Assembly: GCA_012932865.1 (NCBI GenBank)
Contig: SAXG01000006.1
Coordinates: 930,001 to 994,000 of the forward strand
From: Amylostereum areolatum
Taxonomy: Eukaryota > Basidiomycota > Agaricomycetes > Russulales > Stereaceae
DNA length: 64,000 nt
Reading direction: 5' to 3'
Shown: positions 10,830 through 23,635 of the stretch, in pieces
Numbering within the stretch: position 1 is the first letter of the stretch
How the letters are laid out: every line of letters starts with the position of its first letter
Notes under the pieces: model-generated
Told to the model about the DNA's origin: nothing
The model's database searches: none
What the model saw: only the letters and a program-made list of their open reading frames with translations
Program-made: the position numbers and the translations under genes

Positions 10830-12760
10830 CGAAGTACTGAAAGGTAAAGCTTCCGTGCTTCGACCGTCATCGACCTCGTTCTGCCATGGACCCATCTGCA
10901 CTGTATGCATAAGCACAGGTTTAGTGATCGCCTCCGGGGTCGAGACTCAAGAGCCGATCTCGTATCAGGTGTGGCTTGCCAATCCTCGCTGCAAGCGGCC
11001 ATAGCGGACATGAGTGCCACTGCCGGTCGCCCAACGTTCTACAGAGCGCCATCAGTCGAGCGATCCGTACTTCAGTGGTCAAGATCACTTCAGCCCACCA
11101 AAGCGGCATCCCTCACTGCAAGAGATAGATGATGTGGGGGACCGAGATATCGTCGTAAATTGCGGGACTCTCGTCATACATGCGCCCCTGTGGACGAGTC
11201 GTTGCATCCCTGCGATCAAATCGTAGTATGGGCTCGCGGAAGGTATCGAAATAGGTCCAGATGCCGACTCGACTTTTTGCGAGCTTTCTCCGAGGAGCTG
11301 TCGAACAGAGGCGTTCACAACTGCTCTTTCGATTGTCCCCGGATGACGTGTGCGCTTTCTTGAGAACAACCAACGCCAAGACCCATTTCCTGTTTGCTAC
11401 CTTGGATGTTTTCGGTAAGTGCGGGAGGAACAGAGATGAAGATCCCCGATGGTAGTGCGCCTGCGGCGGCGGGGGAATATGATCTCAGAATCAGCCGACT
11501 TCCCAAGAATGAGAAGTCCTGGCAGTACCGGTGCTTATCCCGCCTTCGAGCTGGGCTGTCCGTGTCTGACGGCAAAGGGGGCTAGCGGGAAATCCAGAGC
11601 GGGCGCGTAAAAAGTGTGGCGGCTGCACGACGGCGTATACATTTGCCAAGATACCACGTTGAACTTCGACAAAGATGATGCCAGGCGATATTTGAAGAAC
11701 AGAACAGGCACAGAGCATGACTGCGAGGGAGTAACAATGCTTGAAGATGATCTGCATCCTTGCCCCCGTCCGTCCTCCTCGGCAAATACACCTATATGAT
11801 TTCGATTTTTGTCCGTCAGAAATATGGCCTTGTGATGTGTGTAACCCCCATGGAATCTTGAATCGTGCTTGATAGACTAGTTCGTCGCGTGTATGATGGG
11901 TCCATGGAATGGCTATGGGGTAGTCTCAGGAGGACGGTACTCGACCAACGCACAGAGAGTCTGCTGATGCACACTCTGTGTCAGACCGTAAGCGACAGCC
12001 GTCGCCTATAAACAACCTATGACGATGATCTTCTGAACCCCTTGCCCTCTCGATAATCTTCGAACCTATGCACAATGAGCCAAGAGGAGTTAGGCGTTGT
12101 GACGATGATCGAGCAAAGATAGCGGTGTACCTAGGGTGGACAGCGTTCCAGTCAGCGTTCCAGGCTGTACGACGAGTAACGCCGATAACGAACGCAATGA
12201 GGCAGAAACAGGACCTACCTGCACTTGAAGAAGGATGAGAAGCTGGAGCTTCAGCTGCGCGCGCACTTTTTCATTTGAGTTGAGTGCGATTGACCCGTCA
12301 GGTGGCAGTTTGGCGGTCCTTCAAGACTACTAGTATGTCAGCCGCGACAAGCCAAGCATGTCGATCAAACGACACCCGCTCAAGCCTAAGAGACCTCGCG
12401 ACGCTTCGACGGGACTGGTGAAGGGTCGCACAAGGTGTCTGATGAGAGGATCCCGAGGTACGAGGGTTGACTCCATCGACGTCTGCTTTAGGAGACTACA
12501 CAAGGTTGTCTGTCACCACCATCTGCTACTCGCGAACGATCTTGATGAGCTGGCCGATGCTAAGTTAGAAGGAATTCTCCTTTCCAAAGCACGCGACGCG
12601 GATAAATCACCGCTGGGTCCTTGACCTCAGAGATCTTGTCTTTGGCAACAGATTTCAAGCTTGATTCGAGGTCGTGGATTACATTGATTCGTGTCCCGGA
12701 TGCCAAGGCCGATGCCATTACACAAGATATGAGACGGCGGGTCCGTCTGGCCGACATGCC
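10830..12760 (-). pseudogene. Degenerate CAND1 copy
   Basis: Minus-strand pieces match the intact CAND1 gene at 16516-20989 in order. DKISEVKDPAV (about 12640, matching DKISEVKNQAV) is followed by DNA matching the exon that encodes INIREQQMEIVVDKL-like sequence (12500-12560). VEVQRGILANVYAVVQ (about 11650) matches VERDVLANVYIIAQ. A block at 11100-11160 matches the DDILAPHIIDFLSLMEDVDL exon, GKPHLIRDRLL is at about 10950, and TVQMGPWQ with VDDG is near 10870-10910. Frames are broken repeatedly, and most of the central region between the N-terminal and 800-residue parts is missing. It is antisense to the parent gene's direction and sits directly beside palindrome 1, so it may have come with the rearrangement. 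It cannot make a full protein. Confidence 0.8.
12446..12491 (+). repeat. 45-bp dispersed repeat, copy 1
   Basis: A stretch starting GAGGATCCCGAGGTACGAGG and ending AGGAG recurs almost unchanged at 40560-40606 and, more diverged and in reverse orientation, at about 47386-47430. The copies have unrelated flanks. Here it abuts the CAND1 pseudogene. Confidence 0.7.
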
Positions 12761-13044
12761 CTGTGTAGTCAGCCGATGTTAACGAAAGTTGACCGTCTGT
12801 CTTGGTGAGAATATGAATATGGAGCCAGTACTGTAGGCCATAGCCCGTGGCCGTGTTGTCTTCCTGGATGTCAATGTCAGATCGGGCACCGACGCTGCCC
12901 GCACAGCAGCAAGTAGATGCCGGCCCGCGTTATTAGATTCACTTGTTATCTTCTAATCATTGTCACGGCCTTCCCGCATTCAAACTCTACTCGGCCCTGT
13001 CCTTTACTTTCAAGTTCTCGGTCTGCCTTGCCTGCCCCTCAACC

Positions 13045-14728
13045 ATGTCCTCTGCGGCAAATCTCGATGTCAGGATTGAGTCCCATGTCACTTCAGCTTT
13101 TGCTCATCTTTCTTTCCAGCGCGCCATCGAAATCGTGCAACGAGCGATCGACGAAGACACGAAGCAGAATTACCCCGAAGCATATAAGCAATATCAGAAC
13201 GCGCTCGACTATTTCATGCTTGCTCTAAAGTGTGAGTGCTGGTTCGGTATTCTTCACATTCGTCATTCCAAGCTATCTCATAGATGAGAAGAACGAGAAA
13301 TCGAAGCAGCTGATCAAGTCCAAGGTCGTCGAGTACATCGGGCGCGCGGAAACGCTCAAGGAGCACCTGTCACATACGGTAGAGAAACGTGCGCGAAGTG
13401 CTATGGGTGCTCATGGGATGTCAAATGGTGGTCCGGGTGGCGGCGGTGCGAAGTGCGTATCTATATCATTACCGTCTTGTCAACCACTCAACCAAACTGT
13501 TTCCAGGAAGGACGAGGACGAGGATCAAGATCCGGAAGTGAAGAAGCTACGCGCGGGGTTGACAAACGCCATTGTCGTGGACAAACCAAACGTTCGCTGG
13601 GATGACGTCGCCGGTCTGGACGTAGCGAAGGAGTCGCTTAAAGAGGCCGTCATTCTCCCTATCAAGTTCCCGCACCTTTTCACTGGCAAACGTACGCCAT
13701 GGAGAGGCATTCTTCTGTACGGACCTCCAGGAACTGGCAAGAGTTATCTCGCCAAGGCAGTGGCGACAGAGGCGAAAAGCACGTTCTTCAGTGTCAGCTC
13801 TAGCGATCTCGTCAGCAAGTGGCAGGGCGATTCGGAAAGGTCGGTGATATACTGGTCGCTCGCGCTCATCATGCTTAGCTTTTCACCAGATTGGTCAAGC
13901 AACTATTCCAAATGGCACGGGAAAACAAACCTGCCATCATCTTCATCGACGAAATAGACTCGCTGGCGGGCACTCGCAATGAGGGAGAGTCGGAGGGTTC
14001 GAAGCGTATCAAGACGGAATTCCTTGTGCAAATGCAGGGGGTGGGACACGACGACACGGGCGTGTTAGTCCTGGGTGCGACGAATATTCCTTGGTCACTC
14101 GATCCTGCTATCAAGCGTCGGTGCGTGATTTATGCCACCCGCATTGCAGCGATACCTCATATAACTGACAGATTTGAGAAACGGATATACATTCCGCTCC
14201 CTGGGATCGAAGCGAGGAAAGCAATGTTCGTGATTCACATCGGTTCTACCCCGTGTGAACTGACGCAGAAAGACTACCGGACGCTGGCTTCTAAATCAGA
14301 TGGGTACGTTGCATACTGTCTTTCTCTCAATTGATGTTCATCTCATGCGCGCAGATATTCGGGAGCAGACATTGCTATTGTTGTCCGCGACGCCCTCATG
14401 CAGCCCGTGCGCAAAGTCTTATCTGCAACGCACTTCAAGCAAATTCCTTCAGAAACGGATCCAAGCGCTATGAAATGGACGCCTTGTTCTCCTGGAGACC
14501 CGGATACCGTGGAGAAAGGCTGGTCTGACATCGAGAGTGACGAGCTACAGGAACCACCGCTACGCTTCGTCGATTTCATCAAATCTCTCGAAAGCGTACG
14601 TCCCACTGTCATAGCCGAGGATATCCGTAAGCACGACGAGTGGACAAAGGAGAGCGGTGCGTCCCGGCCAATTCGGCACTTCATCTTTCGCCGATTAGTA
14701 TTGTTGGACAGGTGCCGATGGAGCATAG
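13045..14728 (+). CDS. VPS4: VPS4 AAA ATPase (ESCRT-III disassembly)
   Basis: Cytosolic hexameric ATPase that removes ESCRT-III from endosomal and other membranes. The N-terminal MIT domain (residues about 1-75: [28 protein letters not shown]) is split by an intron after MLALK. A linker with a Gly-rich patch (GGPGGGGAK) follows, then the AAA module: Walker A GPPGTGKS (about 13721-13745), Walker B IIFIDEID (about 13940), sensor-like GATNIPW and the arginine region [16 protein letters not shown]. The C-terminal helix is DDF-like ([16 protein letters not shown]). The last intron (GTGCGT to GACAG) gives ESGADGA and a TAG at 14726-14728. Five or six short introns join in frame. The start ATG is preceded by CAACC and gives the expected N terminus. 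Length (about 430 aa) fits the family. Confidence 0.95.
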
Positions 14729-15413
14729 CACAATCATTGTATTTGTTCACTAACCGCGCCCGGTTGTATACTCTCCGTTCTTTTACTGTGTTTCTGGTCG
14801 TTCCTCTCATCGCTTTTGTCACATTACTTCGGAATGCACGAGGTGCCTTTTTGTTTGCGTGCGCGCTTCCCGTTGATGGCTTACAGGTCCTAGCTTTCAT
14901 AGTAGGTGCCTCCTGGCAATAAGGTCGCAAAACACTGTAGGCCGGGTGGTGCATACCGTCCACGGCCCACGCGTATGAGTCAGGTACTCACTGCCCTCAC
15001 ACGACAAATATACGTGTTCGTTGAAGGATGCGTTAATATACTGCCTTCAGCAACCGCAATATCGCGGGCGACCGGTCAGTTGCTGTGACTTATCTCCTCC
15101 AGCCTAACACCACACAGATCTGAGGTTCTATTGTTGTACCACTCTCCATTGACAACGTCACCGGTACGCAGAACAATGACGGGATATGTGTCGATCAATT
15201 TGCGCCTCCCATACAACAGCTCCTTGTTCTATTGCACAGCATAATGCCATGTCTATGTTGCCACAACGGTCCTTGTTCTCGAATGTATATATAATGGGTC
15301 CCTACGCTCCTCTTCTTTCTCACCCCATCCTAACACCGCACCGCTTTACAGCGCCATCTATCCATCCTCCTCGAATTTCCGCGTCCAGATCTCGTTTCTT
15401 CCCATCCACAATC
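14729..15413. other. Intergenic
   Basis: VPS4 3' region and the promoter of the next gene. CT-rich sequence precedes the ATG at 15414. No other gene seen. Confidence 0.5.
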
Positions 15414-16095
15414 ATGGAACGTACACAGCAATGGGCCAGAATACAAGCCTTGGCACCAGCTCCTGTGTTGGTGCCGAGCGGCGCGGCCCGTAAAGAGTTC
15501 AAGAGGGCCTTTCCTCCACCAGAGTGGGCGCCACACGGTCGAAACTCCGTCATTGCCCAAACGATCTCGAACAGAATAGAATCCTCCGGCGACGAAGTAT
15601 CATCGACACCCTCTCCCATAGATATTGATTCTTCGACGGAAACGAGCGAATTGTCCGAGATTACGGATGATTGCGAGGATGACGAAGGCGTCATGAGTGA
15701 ACCTGGTCCGGATGACCTTGATGAGCCCTGGCCATACGCCTTTAAGGTTCATCAATCCTCCTTCATGGCCAGAATAAAATCTGACCTTGTCACGTCAACA
15801 CAGGCATCTGAGACCGTCTGGGTGAAGGTGCCCGATGGAACGTGGCACATGGGAAAGGTCCATGGACCTAAAACAAAGACTGGCTCCACTCGACAGGTGT
15901 GCTTCTTCTCCTACAGGCTTATCGATCACACGCCTAACGTCTCCCTCTATTTTTCAGAAGGAAGGCTTGTTTTATCCCGTTATATACCGCAGACAAAACA
16001 ACATCCGGAGATATTTTGCGCCGTTGAACGGCGAGATCAAACCAGACACGCCACGGACGCGTAGATTGCTTCGGGATGCAGGTTATATGTCATAG
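15414..16095 (+). CDS. Conserved hypothetical protein, acidic middle and C-terminal FYPV/FAPLNG tail
   Basis: Function unknown. About 205 residues: a basic N terminus (ERTQQWARIQALAPAPVLVPSG), a Ser/Asp/Glu-rich acidic centre (about residues 55-105), then VWVKVPDGTWHMGKVHGP. One intron (GTGTGC to TTTTCAG, 15896-15956) leads to KEGLFYPVIYRRQNNIRRYF and APLNGEIKPDTPRTRRLLRD. I recall short mushroom proteins with the same WVK..DG.W..G plus EG.FYPV...R.YFAPLNG..KPDT arrangement, so it appears conserved within Agaricomycetes, but no role is known to me. The VWVKV...GxV segment has a Tudor/SH3-like look, which is only an impression. The start at 15414 is preferred over the in-frame upstream ATGs, whose extra residues look untranslated. 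Confidence 0.7.
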
Positions 16096-16515
16096 TCTTC
16101 ATCACCCTAATCTTCACGGCGCAGGCCGAGTTGTGGGTGGTCATTATACGCAGTCGGGAATGTTCTTGTGCCAGTGAGGCCGATAAATCGATAACGTTGG
16201 ACTTAAATGCTTTGATATAAGATGCTGCCAAGGCCCAAGACCTAAGGCCTAAGGCTCTAGTCGTGTTCGGGATGTGGAATCGTTGACATAATGGCCGGTT
16301 CATTGTTGAAGAATAGATTCACGGCCAGGACTTGTGGAATTTCAATGTACTGTGATAAGCAACAAGGTAGTTCGAAGGGGTCACGTGACATCATTGCGTT
16401 AGTACCTTAGCAATACCATTAGGCGGCTACTAATAGGCCAAGGCTTACAGCTTACAGTCTCTACATTCACCACGCCACACCATTGTTTTACTCGATCTCC
16501 CCCCTCTAGTCCATC
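16096..16515. other. Intergenic, CAND1 promoter region
   Basis: No gene. Contains short GGCCTAAGGCCTAAGG-like repeats near 16240; a similar motif recurs downstream of CAND1 near 21120. Confidence 0.4.
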
Positions 16516-19500
16516 ATGACGAAGTCCTACGTTATGAATGGCTTCATTGAAAAAGTTTGTCTGCCATACTTGGTGTTGCGATGTTTCCCTAACGGCTATC
16601 TCGCCGTTGTCTGCAGATGCAATCGCAGGACCAGGATTTTCGGTTAGACATGTCTACGTCCTTTTGAAGCATGCACACGCCAATACATTAATGCAGGTAC
16701 ATGGGACTTAGCGATCTCATGAAGGAGGTCAAGCTAGACCCTCAGTCTTTTCTCGGTGACGAAACAATGGAATCCAAAGTCCTGACCCAAGTATTGAAGC
16801 TCGTCGAGGACAAGATCTCCGAGGTCAAGAACCAAGCAGTGAAATGGTGCGTGCTATACCTTGGCATGAGAATACTTCTCTCACGATTCATCAGCCTCGG
16901 TCAACTCATCAAGATAATCCGCGAGCAGCAGATGGAAATCGTGGTAGACAAACTTATCGGATTCTTCTCGAGCCCCGATGAAGAGCTGCGAGATATATCA
17001 GGCCTGGGTACGTGTCTTGAGGTGGCATAGTCTATTCGTCTGACAAAGTTGGTTCGAAGCACTGAAGACGATCACCGCTGAGCTGCCACCTAATGGGTCA
17101 ATCGCACCCAAGGCATGTGCAAAGTTGACGCCTCAGCTTCTTCATCAACTTTCAAACGTACGCTCTGTCACCGTCGCATTCCAATATATGCTGAGAACCG
17201 GAGATCATTCATTAGGAGAAGACTCCACCCGAAACACTCATCGAGACGCTCTCCATTCTTTCCATTTTGATCTCCAACTTTCCTGCCTATATTTCATCTT
17301 TGGCTCTTGACCCGCCGCCCTTGGCCGCTCTTGCTCCTCTTTTGTCTCATCCCCGACCAGCTGTACGAAAACGGACGACCATCACCCTGGCCCAATTTGT
17401 CCCACTCGCCGGTTCCGACCTTTTTACCTCCCTCTTAAGGTCTGAAATAGGCCCGAACCTTGCCACATCTGCGAGCGTCGAAAAGCAGAGAACAACGGTG
17501 AATCTAACTGCTGCCTTGGCTCGATCATCACCACAGCGTATATGCGGATCTCTTGGGGACATCGTGCCAGGTATATTGAGGGCTGTTTCTCGAGATGACG
17601 AGGAGTTGAGAGAAGGTTCCCTACACGTGCGTGATTCGCTACCATTGATAGCTCAACTCTAACAAACATGTCTTTGGTAGGCTCTAGAGGCGCTGGTTCT
17701 CAAGTGCCCTACGGAGATCACGACGTTCCTTAGCTCAATCATACAGGTGGCAAACCAGTTTATCAAGTATGATCCGGTAAGCGTATACGTAAACTCGAAA
17801 ACATCTCGCTGACAGAAAGACTCAGAACTACACTGGTGCAGATGAGGATGAGGATGAAGACATGGGTGATGAAAACGATGATGATGACGATGACCTGGGC
17901 GAGTGAGTTTGTTCTATTTCGGTGCTCGTATATTGGCCCTCACCGCCAGCCCAAGGTATTCCGATGACGAGGATACTTCGTATAAAATCCGTCGCTCGGC
18001 TACGAAATTGCATTCCGCCATCATCGCTACTCGCCCCGAATTCCTTGTCTCTCTCTATAAGGATGTCTCCCCCGTCTTGATCTCTCGCTTCGGAGACCGG
18101 GAAGAGAACGTCAAGCTGGAAATTTGGGCGACATACATTGTCTTATTGACTCAAACTAGGGTCTATGGTGGAGCAACCCAAAGCAGAGACGGTGTAGGAT
18201 ATAAACGCAAGCGCACACCAGATGGCATGGAAGTAGAAGACACTGCATATACATTGCTGCAAGCCCAGGTGCCGTCGTTAGCCAAAGCCCTTTTGAACCA
18301 ACTCAAGTCCCCTCGCACGCCTCCTGCGGTTTTGCAAGCAGGGTTCAACCTTCTTCACACCCTTCTCGACGTACTTCCTGGGAGTCTGTCCAGCCAATCC
18401 ACGCTCATCGTTTCCATCTCGAAATCAATTCTTTCTCAGTCACCCACTACCTCCACAGCAGCCTTACATCTCTCGTGTCTGCAATTCCTGATCCTATTCT
18501 TTTCTACTCACCCGCCGCCGACATTCCAATCGTCGCTCCCGTCGATCACGCCCGTGCTTCTTTCTGGCCTTGCAGAAAAGCATCCTCGTGTGTCCTCGGA
18601 GTCCTTCCGAGTCTTTTCTGCGCTCCTTAACAGCATGAAGCCTATCAAGAGTCAAGAATGGGCTGAAGCTGTCTATGCCGAAGCTGTCAAGCGTTTGGGA
18701 AACCACGACACGGATGCGGAGGTGCGCGGGCGCGCCGAAGAAGCCATTGCCGATTTATGGATTTGTGCCACGGACATGGTTAAGGCCAAGGATAGGAAAG
18801 AGTGGGCTTACATTTGTCGAATGACAGGTAGGACGGATGGTGCCGTCAAGGTTGTGGCCAGAGTGGCTCAAGAGGTTGATGCTGGTCCTGAATGGATCAA
18901 CGGCTGCGTTGAGTGGGCCATGGCCATGCTCAAGAAGAGTGGAAGGATTGGGAAAGTAGAGGTGTTCGAGTGTCTGTCAGTTCTGCTTGCTAGGTATGTC
19001 GTGTTCTTCGAAGATCAACACTTCACCACGCTCATAGCCGCGCTCATAGATATGACAATGCCATGCCACCCGACATTCCTCCTGCGCTGGTTCCTGACCT
19101 CAAGTCATACCTTTCCATTTCCGATATCTCTATCCTTTCGCAGTCGCTTTCCATGCTTGCCCTGCTTTTGCAGTTGTCCCCTAGCGTCACCTTTCCTGAA
19201 GTCGAACGCGACGTCTTAGCAAATGTCTATATCATCGCGCAGTCCCCCCTTATTTCAGGTGCCGCTCTCGATTCCCTGCTGGCCTTCTTCGCTGCACTGG
19301 TCGAGGCGGACGGACAAATCGCGACCCATGTCGTGCCATCGCTCGTCAAGACATCTCTTGGCCTGAACTCGTCGGACATATCCCAAGGGAACGTGGCCAA
19401 ATGTGTGGCGCAAGTCGTGAAAAGCTACCCGGCAGTTGCAGCCGGCGTCATCGCCGAGTACTCTAAGTACATCAAGGTAACGAATACACAGGTGAAGTAT

Positions 19501-20989
19501 GTAAGCGCACGCTGATCAGTACGGGCAGCTCAACTCGAAGGCGAGCCAAGCACAGGTTGCGCTGAGTCTGCTAATTCTCGGAGAAGTCGGCCGATTTGTG
19601 TGAGCATTTCGAGATCATATTTGAGGGTTCTCCTCATGAGCGTTGTCGTAGCGACATGGCACCCAACCGTGACGTTTTCACACATGCCGCTGAACTATTT
19701 GCTTCAGAACAAGAGGATGTTGCGGCTGCGGCCGCATTCGCTGCTGGTGAGGTCACCATTTTATATCTTCGTCTCAACAGCTAACTTCTGCACAGGTAAT
19801 ATCACCATCGGGAACTTGCATCAATTCCTCCCCGCACTTATCAAGATCATACAAGGTGGCGAACAGAAACGGCTTCTGGCGTTACACGCCCTCAAAGAAG
19901 TTGCCACACACACATCGTCTGGACAGTTGGAGAACTATGCCGAGCAACTGTGGACGCCACTCTTCGAGAGCTCTCAAGTCGCTGAAGAAAGTTCGCAGAA
20001 TGTCGCGTCTGCATGCATAGGCAAGCTAATTACTACCAACCCTTCTCGATACCTCCCGCAAGTACATGTAAGCAATTGTATTGACCCCAAGGGTAGGATA
20101 CAGACTAACTGGATGACACGCTGTAGGCTCGTATACACGACGAAAACCCATTGACGAGGTCGACGGTTCTGTCGGCTATACGTTACACTTTCGTGGAACC
20201 CTCACAATCCTACGATGATATCTTGGCACCCCATATCATCGATTTTTTGTCACTCATGGAGGATGTCGATTTGGTGAGCTCTTAAGTGACTTCGTCTTTC
20301 ACAACACTGATGACAATAATGGTGCTACACAGAATGTGCGGCGACTCGCGCTATCCGCCATGAACGCTGCGGCAAGGACCAAGCCACACCTGATCCGAGA
20401 CCACCTTCCGACACTCTTGCCAAACCTATATGAGGAGACGATCATCAAACCGGAGCTCGTTCGTACGGTTCAGATGGGTCCGTGGCAGCATAAGGTCGAT
20501 GACGGACTGGAAGCGCGGAAGACGGCGTATGAAACACTTTACACCCTGGTAGTGCAATCGATGCCTTGCTTCTACTCTCTGTGGCTAATGTTGGTTACAC
20601 AGCTGGATACTTGTCTTCCCAGGCTCGACTTGAACGAGTTTTTGAAACATGTACTCATCGGCCTCGCGGACGGGTCGGACGAGATCAAGGTTATCTGCCA
20701 TATGATGCTCTTCCGCCTCTCGCAGGTCGCCCCGACCGCGGTCGCGCAGCACCTTAGTGAGGCGGCACCTTTGCTTGAAGCATCAATGAAGGGTCCCACT
20801 GTTGGAAAGGACACGGTGAAGCAAGACTTGGAACGCGCTGCCGAGCTCCAGCGAAGCACCCTTCGTGCAGTCGCCGCTCTCAGCAAGATCGCGACGCCAG
20901 GGGCGGCACCCAGGTTCGAGACCCTCGTAGTGGACCTTAAAAAGTCGACCGAATGGTCGGGTGAGCTGAAGGAGATGGCGGGTGCATAA
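16516..20989 (+). CDS. CAND1: CAND1 (TIP120) cullin exchange factor
   Basis: HEAT-repeat protein that binds unneddylated cullin-RBX1 and swaps substrate-receptor modules of SCF ligases. Exons join to MTKSYVMNGFIEK, MQSQDQDFR, YMGLSDLMKEVKLDPQSF, DKISEVKNQAVK and RDISGLG ALKTITAELP, all typical of the CAND1 N terminus. The acidic insert (DEDEDEDMGDENDDDDDDLGD, about 17835-17900) is followed by the diagnostic DEDTSYKIRRSATKLHSAII and VSPVLISRFGDREENVK. The C-terminal TIP120 region (MNAAARTKPHLIRDHLPTLL, TVQMGPWQHKVDDGLEARK, ICHMMLFRLSQVAP) ends at a TAA-type stop at 20987-20989. About 14 exons and roughly 1,200 residues, with no frameshift found. The start is fixed by homology of the first 15 residues. 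Its decayed copy is at 10830-12760. Confidence 0.95.
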
Positions 20990-21394
20990 GGTGCAGGAGC
21001 TGCTAGCACAGACTCCATTGTATTGTGACATCTAGTGCGAAGAAAGATAACCCAGTCGCTGGACTTCAGTCAATTATCCCTCGGTTTCTTTATTTTTCAG
21101 TAACTAGTAAGGCTAGTAAGGCCTAAGGCCTAAGGGCTTACAGCGACAGGGAGCGTCGTCAATGGCGTGTTGGCATCAACACACTCAATGCGATGGTACT
21201 TGGATTGTATATGGCGTAACACAAGACAGTATAAAACGAAGGGGAGACCGTAACGGGGCTATAGTATTGTACGTGACAGTATGACGAGTCTAACACAAAC
21301 ATACAAGACAAAACCTGGGTGGGGACAGTGGAACATAAATACAATACGATACCCTTCCAACCAAGCGGTTGGATTGATGCGCATACCCCAACCC
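20990..21394. other. Convergent 3' intergenic region
   Basis: Separates the ends of two convergent genes. Includes a short AAGGCCTAAGGCCTAAGG direct repeat near 21117-21135. No gene. Confidence 0.4.
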
Positions 21395-22757
21395 TTAACG
21401 CTCTTGGCGACTAGACGCACTATTTGCCCGTGAGTGATTTCTTTTAGTCTGAGACTGCTGTGACTGCGAGGGGCCACTGGGGAAATACGAGGGTCGCCTA
21501 TCATCCGATAGGCGTCGTGGTCGGGGGGCGGCCACCGTAGACGCCGTCGCGGTAAGCACCACTGGTACTGCTGGCTCATTACTTGATGCTTGCTGTGCTG
21601 TGGAGAGACGGGGGTACGAAGGCACTGGATGACTCGCCACCACAGGCACATGTGGTACGGGCATTGCTATCTTTGCATTAGCCGATACTTGTCGTGGCCG
21701 GGGAAGGCGTGTGGCCACCCGGGACGTGAGATGATTCGCTCCTGATGCGGTGGTGGTTGCATTCATCGGTACAGGGCTGGTTGCCTCCGTCGGTACTGCC
21801 TGCGTCGATTCAGGGACGGCGGCCTCCGTCGGTGCGAGTATTGCTGGCTCCACATCAACGTCGCTTCAGATGGAGGTCAACTGAGTGGCCGTGAAGATGA
21901 TAACGGCCCACTAACCTAGATGCGACGGGCAGCGCCGAGGCTAGTACCTTTTCTGAATGGGAAGTTGGCGCGACACACTCCTTGACATCTTCGGGAGGCG
22001 GGAAGTTGCATGATCCTAAACTGCTTATGCTAGACTCGGAGGCGCTGAGAAGGTAGATTAGGTGATATTAGTATCGCATGAGTGGAACAAATGGATAGAG
22101 AACAAACCTATAAATGGTCTCTAGCCCATGCGCCGGAGCACAGTACGCCGGCAAAGGATTATCAGACGCAGGTGCGAGATGATACTTCGCATAGAGACTA
22201 CCAGATGCTCGGGGAGGCCTCTTCGCAGTGGTGGACTGGACCACGTCTTGTTGAACGCTAGGCACAGAGCTTGGCGGGAGTGTGACTTCAGTGAAGCCTG
22301 CAGGACTGGTGGCAAACAAGGAATCTGGATCTAATAATTCCAAGACAGAATCCGGTGAAGGAAGGAAGGACTGTGCGATAGATGTCAAGGGGCGAGAGAT
22401 AGCAGTGAGAGGCGAAGGTGTGTCGATCAAGGACGGTTCCGAAGGTGATCCTGGCAAGGGGGAGTCGTCACACAGGTCTGGAGTCGAACTTCTTGCGACA
22501 TGTGGAGTTACTTCTGCAGAGATGTGGGGAAACAGGGGGGAGGACGAAGAGATTTCCGAGCTTGAGGGAGTGCCGACAGCGAGGAGGTGAACAACAGAGG
22601 TGTTTCGAAAAATGGATCGCCCCCAGACCCGCCAAAGACACGTTGCCAGAAAGAACAGAAAGACCAGATAAAAAAGGTTGCAAGGCGGGTTAGAGAGTTC
22701 CATCTTCAGAAGCCATGCAGACTTTGCCGTGGTCACGGTATCCACCCAGTCGTCCAT
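21395..22757 (-). CDS. Single-pass membrane protein, Ser/Pro-rich
   Basis: Unrecognised. The model starts MDDWVDTVTTAKSAWLLKM and has one clear transmembrane segment at about residues 25-45 (NLFYLVFLFFLATCLWRVW). A long Ser/Thr/Pro-rich low-complexity region follows. Introns at about 22044-22108 and 21868-21920 have good sites and join in frame (LETIY / SASESSISSLG ... ALPVASS / DVDVEPAILAP). The tail carries Ala/Val/Thr/Pro repeats (TEAAVPESTQAVPTEATSPVP) and a basic end (RRLSDDRRPSYFP ... SRANSASSRQER). An in-frame ATG at 22922 would add 55 residues. I prefer the later start because it places the membrane segment near the N terminus. Orientation and localisation are inference. Confidence 0.55.
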
Positions 22758-23347
22758 TGGATGGTGGCATATGGGATGTCGAAGGGTCCGGGGAATGCAA
22801 CGAGAATGATATTCGGCTTCTTCTGGTTTGAAGATATTGCTGGGCGGGGCAGGCTGGTCGAGCTCACAGGATGCCCATCGAAACAGGTCTGAGGGGCAGA
22901 GTGGGGCGTGTGATACTGGCATGGCAGAAATGATATCCTTTATAGATGCAGGTATGGGATCCTCTATGAAAGAGAAATACGATCAGGGTGCTAACTCTTG
23001 ACAAACGTTCACAGGAAAGACATACGCGGCGGGTCAACAGTGGCAAGAAGCTCGGTCTGAGGCGGCTCGGCTGGACTCTGCGAAAGAAGCTGCTGAACCG
23101 AGAGTGCTACAAAGCCAGCTGCAGCGTAAACATTCCGCGCTAATGCAATGTTTTCTATGAATGGCATGTCGGAGTCCAGAGGGCGGCGGGGAGGGGTAGA
23201 GTGAGATCGGTGAGAGTGCAGACGAACGAAGGCAAGTTGGGTTTCGCAACTCCCACTGGCACAGACTCCTACCGGTCAGCAACAGACTCCCACGGGCTGT
23301 CTCCGGCAACTTCCCGCAACGTGGCTACTAATACTGAGCTCATCGCA
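22758..23347. other. Intergenic
   Basis: No gene supported. Upstream region of the membrane-protein gene, ending at the inverted duplication. Confidence 0.4.
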
Positions 23348-23633
23348 GGAGACAACAGACGTGTGATTGTGGACTGGTAGAAACAGTTTCGCGAATTCGA
23401 TACGTATTTCAGAAAAACGACTCTCGAGATTGAATGTACCAAGTAAGTGAAATCTATCTATCTATCTGAGTACAGTATGTTGCTGAGATGGAAAGGATTG
23501 ATCGAATCGATTAGGGTTAGGGCTACTCTCGAGATTGAATGTACCAAGTAAGTGAAATCTATCTATCTACCTATCTATCTATCTATCTATCTGAGTAGAG
23601 TATGTTGCTGAGATGGAAAGGATTGATCGAATC
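23348..23633. repeat. Inverted flank copy with internal 105-bp tandem duplication
   Basis: Reverse complement of 10439-10622. The unit beginning ACTCTCGAGATTGAATG at 23420 ends in ATCGATTAGGGTTAGGGCT and is immediately repeated from 23525, this time leading into the full palindrome. CTAT microsatellites lie at about 23453-23466 and 23569-23592. The first unit thus carries a truncated telomeric tract (23510-23523). Confidence 0.88.
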
Positions 23634-23635
23634 GA

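Noticed and set aside
15186..15413. Longer start for the hypothetical protein at 15414
   Set aside because: The upstream extension has no conserved look and the ATG at 15414 is preceded by a CT-rich promoter-like region.
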